This document shows, piece after piece, positions 7,947 through 16,920 of a stretch of DNA of 64,000 bases. A model generated the notes under the pieces. That model made no database searches and was not told the DNA's origin. It saw nothing but the letters and a program-made list of their open reading frames with translations. Numbering within the stretch: the stretch's first letter is position 1; each line of letters starts with the position of its first letter. Source of the stretch: an uncultured Acidimicrobiaceae bacterium (lineage in GTDB: Bacteria; Actinomycetota; Acidimicrobiia; Acidimicrobiales; SZUA-35); assembly GCA_947259095.1 (NCBI GenBank), contig CAMYLA010000035.1, positions 1-64,000 on the forward strand, given 5' to 3'. The translations under genes were made by a program, and so were the position numbers.

Positions 7947-9980
7947 TCAGATGATGCCGTAGATCAGCGCCAGATAGTACGCCCCGGGGAGGGCGAACAA
8001 CAGTGCGTCCATCCGGTCGAGCACGCCGCCATGGCCGGGCAGCAGCGTGCCCATGTCCTTGACTCCGAGATCTCGTTTGACCACCGATTCGGCCAGGTCT
8101 CCCATCGGTGCCAGGCAGCCGACGACGGCACCGAGCACGATGGCCGCAACGAGGTTGCCGTCCCAGATGGTGCCCATGTCGGTGACCCCGATGGCGAAGC
8201 CCGCGAACACCGCCCCGGCGAACCCGGTGATGGTGCCTTCCCAGGTCTTGTTGGGGCTGGCGTGGTGGAAAGGTCTCGATCCGTAGGCCCGCCCGCCGAC
8301 ATAGGCCATCGTGTCGGATACGACGGTGATGATGATCGTGGCCAGCAGCAGCTGGATGCCACCGTCGAGGCGGAGCATCAGGGCGGCGAAGGCGGCCAGG
8401 CCGCCAACCCAGAACACCCCGAGAAGGGTCAGGCTCAGGTTGAGTACCGGCCGCTCGGTGTCAGCACCGACCAGGTACCACAGCGTCCCGAACACCACCG
8501 CCAGGGCCACGATGAGGGGGAACGCGGCGTCGCCCCGGTAGTAGGCGGCGGCGGGAGCGGCCACCGTGCCGACGATGCCAAGCAGCGTGGCCGGGCGGAG
8601 GCCGGCCAGGCGCATAGCGTTGTAGAGCTCCAGCACCGCGAGCAGGGCCAGGACGACGACGATCAGCAAGGTCGGGTACGGGCCAAGCCACATTGCGGCA
8701 AGCACCACGCCGGCCAGCGCCAGGCCGACCCCGATGGCCTTCGGGATGTTGCGGCCACCGACCGGTTTCAGACCGATGGCCTGATCGGCCGCGTCCTCGT
8801 CGTATTCGTCGTCCTCATACTCTTCGTATTCTTCGTATTCTTCGTATTCTTCGTATTCGTCGTGGCCGTTGTCGACGAACTCGATGTCGTCGATGTTGGG
8901 CTCGCCGCCGGTGCGGTCCACACCGACGTCGGGCCCGAGCAGGCCGGTCGGCGGCGGAGGGGAAACGGTTCGCTCCGGCGGTGCCGGAGGATGATCGAGG
9001 GCCTGCCGGCCCGGGCCCTGCTCGTCGGGTGCGGGGTCGGGCCGCCCGGGCGCTCTCGGATCGAGATGCGGTGCCAGGGCCCGATGCTGGCCCGTACCGA
9101 CGGGACCGCGTTCGGCGTGACCGTTGCCAGGCAGGGGTGGTGGCGGCGGAACGGCTCGGCGCTGCTCGGTGACCGGTTCGACGGGAAGGGCCTCGGCTGG
9201 GACCGGTCGGACGGCCTCGGGGGCCGGCCCCGGGAGGCTGGGCTCGTCGAAGATCGACCGGCGAGGTGGGATCTGGGCGCCGTTCGGCTGGTCAGGGGTG
9301 CGTTGGTCGGCGGCTGCGGGGGCCGGCGGTGGCGGCTGGCGCCGGGGGGCCACCCGAGCCTGTGGTTGAGGCTGGATCGGTCGCTGGGGGCGGGCCTCGA
9401 TCGGCGGGGGTTGGGGAGGGCGATCCTCGCGCCGGGGTGGCGGTGGCTGGGGGGGCGGCGGAACCTGGGTATCGTCATCGAAGCCGGCGACCGGCGCCAA
9501 GCCGGGACGCGTCGGACGCCGGGTCGCAACTGCGCCAAGCTCGGACTCGCCGTAATCATCTTCGTCTTCATCGTCGTCGTAGTCCTCGAGGGAGGCATCG
9601 AGGTTGATCGAATCGGTGTCGGCGAACACATCGGCCAGGTCCGGGCCGGCCCATGACGGGTCGTCACCGTGCCAGCTCGGGCCTTTCACATCGGCCCAGA
9701 GGCCGCTCTGCTCCTTCTCGGAGGTGAGCACCGCCGGGACCTGACCGGTCGGTGGCGCCGTCCAGTGCTGCAGCCCTGCGGCTTCGGCATCGGCTGCGGC
9801 TTTCACTTCGGCCGCCGATGCACCACCGGTGAGATCGACGTCGCTCTCCTTGATCACCGGAATCTTGCCGAACGAGTTGTTCGGATCGCGCTCGGGCGGG
9901 GGCTCGAACAGGTCGAAGATGCTCGTCTTGGGTTCGGCCGCCTCGGTACCCGGTTCTCCTTGCTCGTTCTTGTCGGCCAT
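7947..9980 (-). CDS. cdsA: Phosphatidate cytidylyltransferase with a long disordered N-terminal extension
   Basis: CdsA makes CDP-diacylglycerol from phosphatidic acid and CTP in the membrane. The catalytic part is the last roughly 270 residues: several membrane segments and the CTP_transf_1 signature (VVKRDLGVKDMGTLLPGHGG followed by LDRMD). Ahead of it are some 400 residues of Pro-, Gln- and Asp/Glu-rich low complexity, including a strict EYEEYEEYEE-type repeat. Normal CdsA is about 270-300 residues. The ATG at 9980 is preferred over one at 9986 because AAGGA lies 9 nt upstream of it. It is placed between frr and dxr, as in most Actinobacteria. Confidence 0.93.
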   Translation of the reverse strand: MADKNEQGEPGTEAAEPKTSIFDLFEPPPERDPNNSFGKIPVIKESDVDLTGGASAAEVKAAADAEAAGLQHWTAPPTGQVPAVLTSEKEQSGLWADVKGPSWHGDDPSWAGPDLADVFADTDSINLDASLEDYDDDEDEDDYGESELGAVATRRPTRPGLAPVAGFDDDTQVPPPPQPPPPRREDRPPQPPPIEARPQRPIQPQPQARVAPRRQPPPPAPAAADQRTPDQPNGAQIPPRRSIFDEPSLPGPAPEAVRPVPAEALPVEPVTEQRRAVPPPPPLPGNGHAERGPVGTGQHRALAPHLDPRAPGRPDPAPDEQGPGRQALDHPPAPPERTVSPPPPTGLLGPDVGVDRTGGEPNIDDIEFVDNGHDEYEEYEEYEEYEEYEDDEYDEDAADQAIGLKPVGGRNIPKAIGVGLALAGVVLAAMWLGPYPTLLIVVVLALLAVLELYNAMRLAGLRPATLLGIVGTVAAPAAAYYRGDAAFPLIVALAVVFGTLWYLVGADTERPVLNLSLTLLGVFWVGGLAAFAALMLRLDGGIQLLLATIIITVVSDTMAYVGGRAYGSRPFHHASPNKTWEGTITGFAGAVFAGFAIGVTDMGTIWDGNLVAAIVLGAVVGCLAPMGDLAESVVKRDLGVKDMGTLLPGHGGVLDRMDALLFALPGAYYLALIYGII
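8814..8861 (-). repeat. 9-bp in-frame tandem repeat inside cdsA (Glu-Tyr-Glu repeats)
   Basis: About five copies of a 9-bp unit (ttcgtattc on the plus strand) encode repeating Glu-Tyr-Glu in the acidic linker just before the membrane part of CdsA. The near-perfect copies suggest a slippage-prone, length-variable tract. Confidence 0.8.
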
Positions 9981-10136
9981 ACACATCGTTCCTTTCCCGT
10001 ACCTGAACCGCCCTGTATCACTACCATCGGCCGCATCCGACCGCCTGAGGGCCAGGCGTTGCGGACCCGACGGAATCGCCGGCGAGTTGTGAGCGGGCGT
10101 GCAGGTTGCGTGGCAACGCCCACGTTCTTTGGGGTA

Positions 10137-10703
10137 CTACACCTCTAGGAGTTCGTCTTCTTTCGAGGCGAGGGCATCATCAACCGTAGCCTCGCTCGAG
10201 TGCGTTAGCTTATCCAGGTCCTTTTCGGCCCTGCTCAGTTCGTCGGCGCTGAGGTCGTTGTCCTTCTCCGCACCTTCGAGTTCCTTGCGGGCGTCCCGGC
10301 GGATGTTCCTGATGGCAACCCGCCCATCTTCGGCCATTTTCTTGACCAGACGGACCAGTTCCTTGCGTCGCTCCTCGGTCAGCGGGGGGAAGTTCAATCG
10401 TAGCGAGCGACCATCATTGCTCGGGGAGATCCCAAGATCTGAGGTACGGATGGCACGCTCCACCGCTTCCAGATTGGCCGGATCGTGGGGGGTGACGATC
10501 AGCTGCCGGGCTTCCGGGACCGAGATGGAGGCCACCTCGAGCAGCCGCACATCGACCCCGTAGGCCTTGACGTTCAGCTTCTCAACGAGCTGTGGAGCGG
10601 CACGACCACTGCGAACCGAGGCGAAGTCGGAGCGGGAGTGGGCGATCGCCTTGTCCATTCGATCCTTCGCATCGTCGAGCACCAAATCGGCCAGTTCGCT
10701 CAT
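10137..10703 (-). CDS. frr: Ribosome recycling factor
   Basis: RRF splits post-termination ribosomes together with EF-G. From the ATG at 10703 the protein is 188 residues, normal for the family (about 185). The open frame continues upstream into pyrH, but this ATG overlaps the pyrH TGA (ATGA) and matches the family N-terminus. Family features include [30 protein letters not shown] and the helical-bundle segment [12 protein letters not shown]. It follows pyrH in the standard tsf-pyrH-frr order. Confidence 0.97.
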   Translation of the reverse strand: MSELADLVLDDAKDRMDKAIAHSRSDFASVRSGRAAPQLVEKLNVKAYGVDVRLLEVASISVPEARQLIVTPHDPANLEAVERAIRTSDLGISPSNDGRSLRLNFPPLTEERRKELVRLVKKMAEDGRVAIRNIRRDARKELEGAEKDNDLSADELSRAEKDLDKLTHSSEATVDDALASKEDELLEV

Positions 10704-11431
10704 GTCACCATCGTACCTATTGCCTCGCCGCACAGCAGACCCCGGAGATTTCCCTCGGCCATGAGGTCGAACACCACGATCGGCAGATCGTTCTCCTTGG
10801 CGTGGGTGATGGCGGTCGGATCCATGACCCGGAGGTTCTTGTTGAGCACGTCGAGGTAGGTCAGCTCCTCGATCTTGGTCGCTTCGGGATTGGTCCGAGG
10901 GTCGGCGGTGTAGATCCCGTCGACCCCACCGTGAGTTCCCTTCAGGAGCACCTCGGCATCGACTTCGACCGCCCGCAGCGCGGCGGTGGTGTCGGTGGTG
11001 AAGAACGGGTTGCCGGTGCCGGCGGCGAAGATCACCACCCGCCCCTTCTCCAGATGGCGGATCGCTTTGCGGCGGATGTACTCCTCGGCCACCTGTGGCA
11101 TGCGGATCGCCGACTGGAGCCTGGTCGGCACGTCCTTCTGTTCGAGGACGTCCTGGAGGGCGAGGGCGTTCATCACCGTGGCCAGCATGCCCATGTAGTC
11201 GGCCTGGGCTCGCTCGAGGCCACCTTCGGCGCCGGTCAGGCCACGCCAGAAGTTGCCGCCACCGACAACCACCGCAACCTCGACCCCGAGGTTGTCCCTG
11301 GCGTCGATGATGTCGTCGCTGATCCGCTCCAGTACCTTGCCGTCGATGCCGAAGCCCTTGTCCCCGGCGAACGCCTCACCGGAGAGCTTCAACAGGATTC
11401 GACGCCACCTCGGTGCAGTGTCTTCGGCCAA
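10700..11431 (-). CDS. pyrH: Uridylate kinase
   Basis: PyrH phosphorylates UMP to UDP for pyrimidine nucleotide synthesis. The 243-residue protein is full length, with the amino-acid-kinase motifs [10 protein letters not shown] (12-21), [24 protein letters not shown] and the C-terminal [15 protein letters not shown]. The TGA overlaps the frr start by 4 nt, so the two are probably co-translated. A 156-nt gap with a long inverted repeat separates it from tsf upstream. Confidence 0.97.
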   Translation of the reverse strand: MAEDTAPRWRRILLKLSGEAFAGDKGFGIDGKVLERISDDIIDARDNLGVEVAVVVGGGNFWRGLTGAEGGLERAQADYMGMLATVMNALALQDVLEQKDVPTRLQSAIRMPQVAEEYIRRKAIRHLEKGRVVIFAAGTGNPFFTTDTTAALRAVEVDAEVLLKGTHGGVDGIYTADPRTNPEATKIEELTYLDVLNKNLRVMDPTAITHAKENDLPIVVFDLMAEGNLRGLLCGEAIGTMVT

Positions 11432-11511
11432 GTGAAACCTCCAGCGCCGCAGCGCCCTCGTCTGGTGTTGTCGAGCGTAGTCCGGGTTCGACCTCGAAGC
11501 CGCCAGCCCCC

Positions 11512-11555
11512 TGGCCGACCGAGCGCGGTCGCCGTGCTTTGACGGCGGTCGGCCA
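11512..11555 (-). terminator. 10-bp inverted repeat between tsf and pyrH
   Basis: Perfect arms TGGCCGACCG (11512-11521) and CGGTCGGCCA (11546-11555) enclose 24 nt that can itself pair. It lies 33 nt after the tsf stop and about 80 nt before the pyrH start. There is no T-run, so it may be a weak terminator, a processing site or an mRNA 3'-end stabiliser separating rpsB-tsf from pyrH-frr. Confidence 0.4.
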
Positions 11556-11587
11556 AGATCGAGAACCGGTGGCTCGTGGGGCCGGAC

Positions 11588-12364
11588 TCAGCCGATCTGG
11601 GCCAGGCTGAACCGGGTGATGGTGCCGTCGCCGATCTTGGCCGACACCGTTTCCTTGTCGCCGAACAGGCCCTGCTCGAGCAGCACCCGCTCCCCGAACC
11701 AGGAGTTGAGCCGGCCATCCACGATCTTGGGCCAGGCCGCTTCCGGCTTGCCTTCGTTCTTCGTGATCTCCAGCAGTGCGGCCCGCTCCCGCTCCACGTC
11801 CTCGGCCGGGACCTGATCACGGTCGAGATAGGTCGGCTTGGCGAAGGCGATGTGCATTGCGATCTCGTGCAGGACCTCGGCGCTGACCCCCTCGGCTTCG
11901 ATCAGCACGCCGGTGCGACCGGCGCCGTGCACGTAGGCATCGATCAACGAATCTGGACCGGCCTCGTAGCGGGCGACCGGGCCGAAGTCGATGTTCTCCT
12001 TGACGGTGAGCTTCAGGTCTTCGATCGCATCGGTTCGCTCGGCAACCGCTTCCGGCCCCTTGGCCAACACCAGATCGGCCAGTTCCTGGGCCAGCTTGGC
12101 GAAGTCGTCGGACTTGGCGGCGAAGTCGGTTTCGGACTTGAGGTGGACCAGTGCGGCCCCGGTGTCATCCTGGGCGACGGCGATCAGGCCCTCGCTGTTG
12201 TCGCGATCGAGCCGGGTCGCAGCCTTGGCCAGGCCTTTTTCCCGAAGGATCTGAACCGCAGCCTCGAAGTCCCCGTCGGCCTCTGTCAGCGCCTTCTTGG
12301 CATCCATCATTCCGGCACCGGTTGACTTGCGCAGGTCCTGCACGTCTTTCGCGGTGATAGCCAT
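11588..12364 (-). CDS. tsf: Elongation factor Ts
   Basis: EF-Ts exchanges GDP for GTP on EF-Tu. The 258-residue protein starts with the family UBA-like domain (AKDVQDLRKSTGAGMMDAKKAL) and carries the EF-Tu contact motif SETDFAAKSDDF and the dimerisation core with CHEIAMHIAF-like sequence (LHEIAMHIAFAKPTYL). Length is normal. It lies directly downstream of rpsB (158-nt gap), the near-universal rpsB-tsf pair. Confidence 0.97.
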   Translation of the reverse strand: MAITAKDVQDLRKSTGAGMMDAKKALTEADGDFEAAVQILREKGLAKAATRLDRDNSEGLIAVAQDDTGAALVHLKSETDFAAKSDDFAKLAQELADLVLAKGPEAVAERTDAIEDLKLTVKENIDFGPVARYEAGPDSLIDAYVHGAGRTGVLIEAEGVSAEVLHEIAMHIAFAKPTYLDRDQVPAEDVERERAALLEITKNEGKPEAAWPKIVDGRLNSWFGERVLLEQGLFGDKETVSAKIGDGTITRFSLAQIG

Positions 12365-12522
12365 GTTCTTCGTTCTCTTTCGTTCCTGGTTTGATCTTGT
12401 CGTGTCGGCTGTGGCCCAAGCTCCCGGTGTGGCTCCTCAGGCGGCGTCGTGGCTCGAGGTTTGAGCTGGTCGGTGCAGTTCTGGGGCCGTCTCGCTGAAC
12501 GGGACGGGTGCAGCCCCCTCGC

Positions 12523-13728
12523 TCAGGCCTGCTCGGTCGGTTCGGCCGGAGCCTCGCCGGCCGATGCCTCGTCCGCCGCCTGCTGAACCGGGGCGTCGTT
12601 CTCCGGCGGCGAGGCTATGTCGGTGGTGGCGGCCGTCGGGGTGTCCTGGGGTGTGTCCGCGGCCGCCGGGGCTGGGGCTAGGGCTGGGGCGGCCGGCGTT
12701 GCTTCGGCGGTCTCCCCGGCAATGGGCTGGGCGGATTCGGCCGCGCCGGCAGGCTCGTCTTGGCCAGCAGCCGCGCCGGCAGGCTCGTCTTGGCCTGCAA
12801 CCGCGCCGGCAGGCTCGTCTTGGGCAGCGGCCGGTTCGGCCGGGGTGGCCGGGGTGGCGGCAGGTTCGAGAGATTCGGCCGCGGTGGCCGGCTCGGCCTG
12901 GGCCGCGGCGATGCGCGCCTCGCGGGCGGCAGCATCGGCGGCGGCCTGCTCCCTGGCTGCGGCCTGCTGGGCGGCGATGGTCGCCTCCTCTTCGGCGCTG
13001 CGCTGCTCGGGGGCCGAATCGGGCACGCCGGTCTTGCGGGCGTGGATGATCTTGCCCTCGGCCACCGCCTCAGCGATGACCCTGGTCATCAATTCGGCGG
13101 AACGGATGGCGTCGTCGTTGCCGGGGATCGGGTAGGTGATGAGGTCGGGGTCGCAGTTGGTGTCGACCACGGCCACGATCGGGATGCCGAGCTTGCGAGC
13201 CTCGGTGACCGCAATGTGTTCGATGAGGGTGTCGAGCACGAACACCACGCTCGGCATCTTGGCCATCGTTTTGATACCGCCGATGTTGCGGTCGAGCTTT
13301 ACCAGCTCACGCCCGTATCGAAGCGCTTCCTTCTTCGGCATCTCGTCGAACTCACCGGTGTCACGCATGCGCTCGTATTCGAGCATCTTGCCGACCCGCT
13401 TGGAGATGGTCTGGTAGTTGGTGAGCATGCCGCCGAGCCAGCGCTGGTCGACGAAAGGCATCCCAACCGATTGTGCATGGCGCCGGATCGGCTCCTGGGC
13501 CTGCTTCTTGGTGCCCACGAAGAGCACGGTGCCGCCGTCGGCCACCGTGTCCCGGACGAAGGTGTAGGCGGCCTCGATACGCCGGAGGGTCTCCTCCAGG
13601 TCGATGATGTACACGCCGTTGCGGTCTCCGTGGATGAACCGCTTCATCTTCGGGTTCCAGCGCCTGGTCTGGTGCCCAAAATGCACTCCGGCTTCGAGCA
13701 TTTGCTTCATGGTGACGACTGCAGTCAC
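12523..13728 (-). CDS. rpsB: 30S ribosomal protein S2 with a long Ala/Pro-rich tail
   Basis: S2 is a late-assembling 30S protein. The GTG at 13728 has a strong GGAGGA Shine-Dalgarno 6 nt upstream; the open frame extends about 60 codons further up but is not S2-like. Residues 1-240 are a complete S2 ([53 protein letters not shown]). Then follows about 150 residues of Ala/Glu/Pro low complexity, including repeats of AGQDEPAG. Such a tail is not part of bacterial S2 in model organisms; some actinobacteria carry shorter ones. Confidence 0.95.
   Translation of the reverse strand: MTAVVTMKQMLEAGVHFGHQTRRWNPKMKRFIHGDRNGVYIIDLEETLRRIEAAYTFVRDTVADGGTVLFVGTKKQAQEPIRRHAQSVGMPFVDQRWLGGMLTNYQTISKRVGKMLEYERMRDTGEFDEMPKKEALRYGRELVKLDRNIGGIKTMAKMPSVVFVLDTLIEHIAVTEARKLGIPIVAVVDTNCDPDLITYPIPGNDDAIRSAELMTRVIAEAVAEGKIIHARKTGVPDSAPEQRSAEEEATIAAQQAAAREQAAADAAAREARIAAAQAEPATAAESLEPAATPATPAEPAAAQDEPAGAVAGQDEPAGAAAGQDEPAGAAESAQPIAGETAEATPAAPALAPAPAAADTPQDTPTAATTDIASPPENDAPVQQAADEASAGEAPAEPTEQA
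12745..12828 (-). repeat. In-frame tandem repeats in the rpsB tail
   Basis: Three copies of about 30 bp (each containing gccggcaggctcgtcttgg on the plus strand) encode repeated GQDEPAGA units in the S2 C-terminal extension. The near identity of the copies points to recent tandem duplication within coding sequence. Confidence 0.75.
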
Positions 13729-14178
13729 GTTTGTCCTCCGGTTGTTGCGACCGACTCCGCTCCGCTCGGGCGGAGACCGTGGTTTCGAGCCGGCCGTTAC
13801 TGGTTGATTGGTTTGGTAGCTTGCTTGCTGGTGTTGCGATGGTCGACGTGCGGTTCGTTCGCCGCTGTCTCCGTTGGCAGGGCTCGAATTGAGGGACGAC
13901 CCAGGCCGCACTGGACCACGTCATATTGTATCGCCCAGCCCTGCGATCCCGGCTCCGGTACCGCATGAATCCGTTGGGCGCCACGACGGCGCAGGGCGCA
14001 ACCCGGGGCCGGTCCGGTGCAGCCGGGAGCAGCACGAGGCCGGTCCGGTCCTGCCTGCCCGCGGGGTACGGCCCCAACGAAGCCTGCGCCTCAACCTCGA
14101 CAGAGCCCCGACCTGGCCGAGGGCACCGCTCATCGAGAACGGCGAGCGGGGCCACGGGGCCGACGATGATCCGGCGCC
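13729..14178. other. 450-bp divergent intergenic region between rpsB and the LOG gene
   Basis: No gene, tRNA or RNA family was recognised. It must hold the rpsB-tsf promoter. A TACAAT hexamer on the minus strand (13925-13930) is the best -10 candidate, about 195 nt before the rpsB start, which would give rpsB a long 5' leader. The rest is GC-rich and without clear repeats. Confidence 0.5.
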
Positions 14179-14184
14179 TACAAT
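14179..14184 (+). promoter_or_regulatory. -10 box (TACAAT) for a leaderless start at 14193
   Basis: TACAAT ends 8 nt before the ATG of the LOG gene. This spacing places the transcription start at or within a few nt of the start codon, and no Shine-Dalgarno lies between. No clear -35 box. Confidence 0.55.
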
Positions 14185-14192
14185 CTTGACCC

Positions 14193-14831
14193 ATGACCGC
14201 TTCCCCGGACCGGCCGAAATCGACCGGCGACCCGGCGCCGAGGCCCATCCGATCCGTCTGCGTGTACTGTGCGTCCTCGACCGGCAACAACCCGGCGATC
14301 ATCGAGGGTGCCGTCGAGCTGGCGACGATGCTGGCCGCCGAGGACATCGAATTGGTCTACGGCGGCGGTGCCGTGGGACTGATGGGCATCATGGCGGACA
14401 CCGTGATGGCAGCAGGGGGCCGGGTCACGGGCATCATCCCGATACCGCTGATGCCGAGGGAGGTGGCCCACCGAGACATCACCCGGCTGGTCGAGGTGGC
14501 GTCGATGCATGCCCGCAAGGCCGAGATGGTCGAGCGATCAGATGGGTTCGTGGCCCTTCCCGGTGGCTTCGGCACGCTGGAGGAGTTGGCCGAGGTTCTC
14601 ACCTGGGCTCAGCTGGGGATCCACGACAAACCGGTCGGGCTGTTGAACATCGACGGCTTCTGGGACCATCTGCTCTCTTTTCTCCAGCGCTGCATCGACG
14701 ATCGGGTGCTGAAAGAGAAGAACCGCCGGCTGCTCTTGAACTGCGACACGCCGGCCGGGCTGTTGACGGCGTTGCGGACCTACGAGCCGGCGTACGAACC
14801 GAAGTGGTTGACCGAGCCGAACCAGGGCTGA
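14193..14831 (+). CDS. LOG family protein (nucleoside 5'-monophosphate phosphoribohydrolase)
   Basis: LOG proteins hydrolyse cytokinin-type or ordinary nucleoside monophosphates to base plus ribose 5-phosphate. The 212-residue protein carries the diagnostic PGGFGTLEEL motif and the SVCVYCASSTGNNP N-terminus, plus YGGGAVGLMG and the E-rich helix after it. The first about 18 residues are Pro-rich and outside the domain. In bacteria these are often misnamed lysine decarboxylase. It is a single plus-strand gene convergent with the M23-like gene. True substrate is uncertain. Confidence 0.9.
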   Translation: MTASPDRPKSTGDPAPRPIRSVCVYCASSTGNNPAIIEGAVELATMLAAEDIELVYGGGAVGLMGIMADTVMAAGGRVTGIIPIPLMPREVAHRDITRLVEVASMHARKAEMVERSDGFVALPGGFGTLEELAEVLTWAQLGIHDKPVGLLNIDGFWDHLLSFLQRCIDDRVLKEKNRRLLLNCDTPAGLLTALRTYEPAYEPKWLTEPNQG

Positions 14832-14903
14832 GACCACCCGTGCACCCAACGCCGGACTCACCAAGCGTGGGCGATCGGCGATCACCCCCTCCGCTCGTGG
14901 GTC

Positions 14904-14956
14904 ACGGCCCCCGGCCGCCGGTCACGGCCGCCGGTCACGGTCTCCGGTCGCCGGGG
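14904..14956. repeat. Short imperfect 13-bp repeats between convergent genes
   Basis: The 136-nt gap between the LOG stop and the M23-like stop holds imperfect repeats of ggccgccggtcac. They begin about 10-60 nt after the minus-strand stop, loosely resembling the stop-linked arrays elsewhere in the window but shorter and more decayed. Confidence 0.5.
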
Positions 14957-14967
14957 CCGCTTGCCGT

Positions 14968-15531
14968 CTACTCGATCGTGCCGGGCGGAATCGGCACCAA
15001 GCGCACGACGAAGCACTCGGCTGCCAGGAAGAGCAGCGGATCGAGATAGGTGCCGCCTCGCCTGGCGGTGAGGTGAAAGCCGGCCCTGGCCGAGGCGATC
15101 GGTTGACCGGCGACGACCGGCCGACCAGGTTCGGTGTCGATATCGAGCAGATAGCCGTAGGTCGATCGGATGCCATCGGGGTGCTGGACGACAACGAACT
15201 TCGACCGGCCGACCGATCCGGCGAAGGTGACGGTCCCGCCGGCGACGGCCGTCACCCGAGCGCCGGGGGCGGTGCCGTACTCCAGGCCACGATTGCCGGG
15301 ACCGTACGGGTCCGACGGCGGTCGGAAACCGTCGACGATCGGGGCATCGACCGGATGCCGCCATCGTTGTGAGTCCGCCGACGGGCTCGGGTCGGCGGCG
15401 CACGGTCGGACAGGTGGTGTTGCCGGGCGATCGCGAAGGGCCGGGGCGGGCAAGGCCAACAGGACGGCCATGGCGAGCAGGCCGAAATGAGCGCAGCGAG
15501 CCGGCGCTGGGCCGGCCAAGGGTCCGATCAT
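14968..15531 (-). CDS. Secreted degenerate M23/LytM-domain protein
   Basis: A 187-residue exported protein with a signal peptide (about 1-35, hydrophobic core LLAMAVLLALPAPAL) and a LytM/M23 beta-sheet domain (about 80-187; EYGTAPGARVTAVAGG, VVVQHPDGIRSTYGYL). The zinc site is not intact. The usual HxGxD is replaced by NRGLEY and the YxHL region reads YGYL; of the usual HxH only GFHLT remains. It is therefore probably non-catalytic and perhaps regulatory or wall-binding. The ATG at 15531 has a GAGAGGAT Shine-Dalgarno. An M23-domain gene next to rpsB is also found in mycobacteria, from memory. Confidence 0.8.
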   Translation of the reverse strand: MIGPLAGPAPARCAHFGLLAMAVLLALPAPALRDRPATPPVRPCAADPSPSADSQRWRHPVDAPIVDGFRPPSDPYGPGNRGLEYGTAPGARVTAVAGGTVTFAGSVGRSKFVVVQHPDGIRSTYGYLLDIDTEPGRPVVAGQPIASARAGFHLTARRGGTYLDPLLFLAAECFVVRLVPIPPGTIE

Positions 15532-15783
15532 CGGTGGATCCTCTCGGAGGGGATCGGTGGGCGGGGCCCGGTGGCTCCGAGTGGGAAGAGAACGGCGCTG
15601 GGAGGCGGCGATGCGACCCGGGCCGATGTTAGCGGTGGCTGGCGCCGACCGGGTGCCGGTGGGAGGCCGACACCTGCGGCGACGGCTCAGCGCACCATAT
15701 GGTTCAGCCGCCTCGGCGATCGTGTCGGCGTTGGCGGTGACGGTGGCCGTCGGCACCCGGCCGGACCGCCTCAGGGGTGAGGA

Positions 15784-16659
15784 TCAGACCAGTTCCCGGT
15801 CAACGGTCGACAGCCGGGATCGCAGTTGCAGCACCGCTTTGGTGTGGATTTGGCAGACCCTGCTCTCGGTGACCCCGAGAACCTTGCCGATCTCGGCCAA
15901 GGTCAGGTTCTCGTAGTAGTAGAGGGTGAGGACGATCTTCTCCCGTTCGTTCATCTTGTTGATGGCGTCGGCCAGCAACTGGCGCATCTCCACTCGCTCG
16001 TAGGTGGTGACGGGGCCCTCACGGCGATCGGCGAGCGTGTCGCCGAAGGTCAGGCTCTCGCTGCCGTTGAACGAGAGCATCTCATCGAGGGCGACCATGC
16101 CGAGCGAACTGATCTGCTTGTAGATCCCGCTGAGCTGGTCGGAACTGATGTCCAACTCGTCTGCGATCTCGTCGTCGGTCGGCGCCCGATGGAGCTTGGA
16201 CTCGAGCTTGCTCATCGCCCGCTCCACCGATTTCGCCTTTGACCTGACCGATCGGGGTACCCAGTCGATCGCTCGCAGCTCGTCCAAGACGGCGCCTTTG
16301 ATACGAGAGATGGCGTAGGTCTCGAACTTGAAGCCTCGCTCCGGATCGAACTTGGTGATGGCGTCGATCAGGCCGAACATGCCATAGCTGACGAGATCGG
16401 ATTGATCCACGGTCTGAGGGAGGCCGGCCGCAATCCTGCTGGCCACGTATTTCACAAGCGGCGCGTAGTAGACGATGAGTTCATCGCGTTCCTGCTGGGC
16501 GCCTGTGCGTTTGAACCGGGCCCATGCGCCGTCGAGTTCAGTTGTTGTTTCTATTGCCACTGTGCCCGCCAAGGTCTGTGGATGGTCGGATGAAGTCACA
16601 GGCTTCGCCGACTTCCCCGGCCGCACCCGTTCCCACTCTCCGTCGGTGCTATGCCACAT
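15784..16659 (-). CDS. whiG: FliA/WhiG-type alternative sigma factor
   Basis: A group-3 sigma-70 factor. It shows region 2 (APLVKYVASRIAAGLPQTV, DLVSYGMFGLIDAITKFDP, FKFETYAISRIKGAVLDEL), a WVPRSVR segment typical of FliA/WhiG, region 3 (APTDDEIADELDIS) and region 4 (EREKIVLTLYYYENLTLAEIG, VTESRVCQIHTKA). In motile bacteria this class drives flagellar genes, in Streptomyces sporulation genes. No anti-sigma gene is adjacent. The start is uncertain: the frame is open to 16881. ATG 16659 (291 residues) or GTG 16560 (258 residues) best match family length. Confidence 0.9.
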   Translation of the reverse strand: MWHSTDGEWERVRPGKSAKPVTSSDHPQTLAGTVAIETTTELDGAWARFKRTGAQQERDELIVYYAPLVKYVASRIAAGLPQTVDQSDLVSYGMFGLIDAITKFDPERGFKFETYAISRIKGAVLDELRAIDWVPRSVRSKAKSVERAMSKLESKLHRAPTDDEIADELDISSDQLSGIYKQISSLGMVALDEMLSFNGSESLTFGDTLADRREGPVTTYERVEMRQLLADAINKMNEREKIVLTLYYYENLTLAEIGKVLGVTESRVCQIHTKAVLQLRSRLSTVDRELV

Positions 16660-16920
16660 AAAGTGAGGAGAACGCTCCGATTCGCTGCCTTGGCGGCGTT
16701 TCGACACCCGACCGACACGGCCTGAACCACTCCCGTCTTCACCCCCTCGGGGAGCTTGCGGGGTGGTGGGGAGCTGACCTACCGACGTCCTGTCGGCCGA
16801 GCGGCGATCATCTTGACGATCATCGCGGTGGCGGAAACCGAGGATCTCCAAATAGCGGGCACGGGCGGCGGCGGCAGTCACGGCCGTCGAGGGTAGCGGC
16901 GCAACCGCTGAGCGTGGCCC

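Noticed and set aside
13739-13911. N-terminal extension of S2 upstream of 13728
   Set aside because: A strong GGAGGA Shine-Dalgarno sits right before GTG 13728 and the upstream residues are not S2-like.
15784-16881. Longest form of the WhiG-type sigma factor
   Set aside because: The first 74 codons show no sigma-factor homology and read like translated non-coding DNA; a start at 16659 or 16560 fits better.
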